A DNA stretch of 64,000 nt from contig NZ_BBIO01000013.1 in the NCBI RefSeq assembly GCF_000739695.1, positions 43,633 to 107,632 of the forward strand, written 5' to 3'. A program made the position numbers and the translations under genes. The notes beneath the pieces were generated by a model, which saw nothing but the letters and a program-made list of their open reading frames with translations, was not told the origin of the DNA and did no database searches. This stretch comes from Tepidicaulis marinus (GTDB lineage: Bacteria > Pseudomonadota > Alphaproteobacteria > Parvibaculales > Parvibaculaceae). Numbering within the stretch: position 1 is the first letter of the stretch; each line of letters starts with the position of its first letter. Below, piece by piece: positions 63,884-64,000 of this stretch.

Positions 63884-64000
63884 CCCCTCACCCTCCCACT
63901 GCCTGCGGCAGCGGGTCCCTCCCTCTCCCCGGAGGGGCGAGGGAATGAATGCGCCAAGCCCTCTTCCCCCTCTCCCCCTTGGGGGAGAGGGTTGGGTGAG
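63884..64000. repeat. dispersed palindromic repeat after the DUF559 gene
   Basis: A block of nested inverted repeats runs to the window end: CTGCC-TGC-GGCAG, a CCCTCTCC/GGAGGGGCGAGGG pair, and the perfect CCCTCTCCCCC-TT-GGGGGAGAGGG at 63968-63991. The ends are CTCACCC (63889-63895) and GGGTGAG (63994-64000), so the whole is bounded by an outer inverted repeat. DUF559 genes in many bacteria are flanked by sequences of this sort. Confidence 0.8.

Overview
The window is a gene-dense, high-GC stretch of an alphaproteobacterial chromosome. Pointers are petABC preceded by trmL, the rplY-pth-ychF set behind prs, the lrp/greA/carB neighbourhood, a PetP/PetR-like MarR plus OmpR pair facing ilvE, a COQ9/UbiK-era respiratory gene content and UbiK, DUF1285, DUF6111, IalB-like and ELM1-family genes that are typical of that class. 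The overall set resembles Parvibaculum-like or other Hyphomicrobiales-related lineages, but the genus cannot be fixed by reading alone. I see no rRNA, tRNA, CRISPR array, prophage or insertion sequence; nearly everything is housekeeping or ordinary accessory metabolism.

Layout. 1-7.9 kb: an amidase cut by the left edge, a Ca2+/Na+ antiporter, a small exported protein, a LysR regulator facing wrbA and a glutathionyl-hydroquinone reductase, an SDR dehydrogenase, a small membrane protein and a GNAT acetyltransferase. 7.9-14.8 kb: a four-gene leftward MoxR / DUF58 / BatA-DUF4159 / VWA operon. 15-19.1 kb: DUF1285, NUDIX hydrolase, DUF6111, CCA-adding enzyme, and then an AT-richer orphan membrane gene followed by three palindromic repeats. 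19.3-22.7 kb: ybaK, hemF facing hemN, trmL. 23-25.9 kb: the cytochrome bc1 operon petABC closed by a strong terminator. 26-29.2 kb: mtnP-apt-mtnA-aldolase, which together look like the 5'-methylthioadenosine to DHAP shunt. 29.2-31.4 kb: two tandem MaoC hydratases with a dienelactone-hydrolase-like gene, and a VOC protein. 31.4-39.1 kb: a leftward housekeeping series lgt, midA-like, pgeF, a lipoprotein, prs, rplY, pth, ychF. 39.2-41.9 kb: ubiK, ybjN-like, proC, TetR-like. 41.9-46.9 kb: NTF2-like protein, a MarR/response regulator/sensor kinase set, ilvE, moaE, moaD. 46.9-52.1 kb: pgsA, uvrC, folB with a FolM-like pteridine reductase, a second Ca2+/Na+ antiporter. 52.4-58.7 kb: nucleoside deoxyribosyltransferase, several small exported or Rossmann proteins, and an unfamiliar group made of a 654-residue unknown, a 2-oxoglutarate oxygenase and an ELM1-family protein. 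58.9-64 kb: lrp, greA, carB and a DUF559 nuclease-like gene that runs straight into a dispersed palindromic repeat.

How the genes work together: energy metabolism (petABC, ubiK, hemF/hemN) and its probable regulator set, translation quality control (pth, ybaK, rplY, ychF, trmL, cca), nucleotide and purine salvage (prs, apt, mtnP, pgeF, carB), and envelope functions (lgt, pgsA, lipoproteins). The parts that best deserve a second look are the AT-richer beta-helix/two-helix membrane gene with its repeats, the unknown/2OG-oxygenase/ELM1 group, the DUF559-repeat junction beside carB, the MTA shunt, and a recurring short tandem repeat that duplicates stop-codon regions at three convergent gene junctions.
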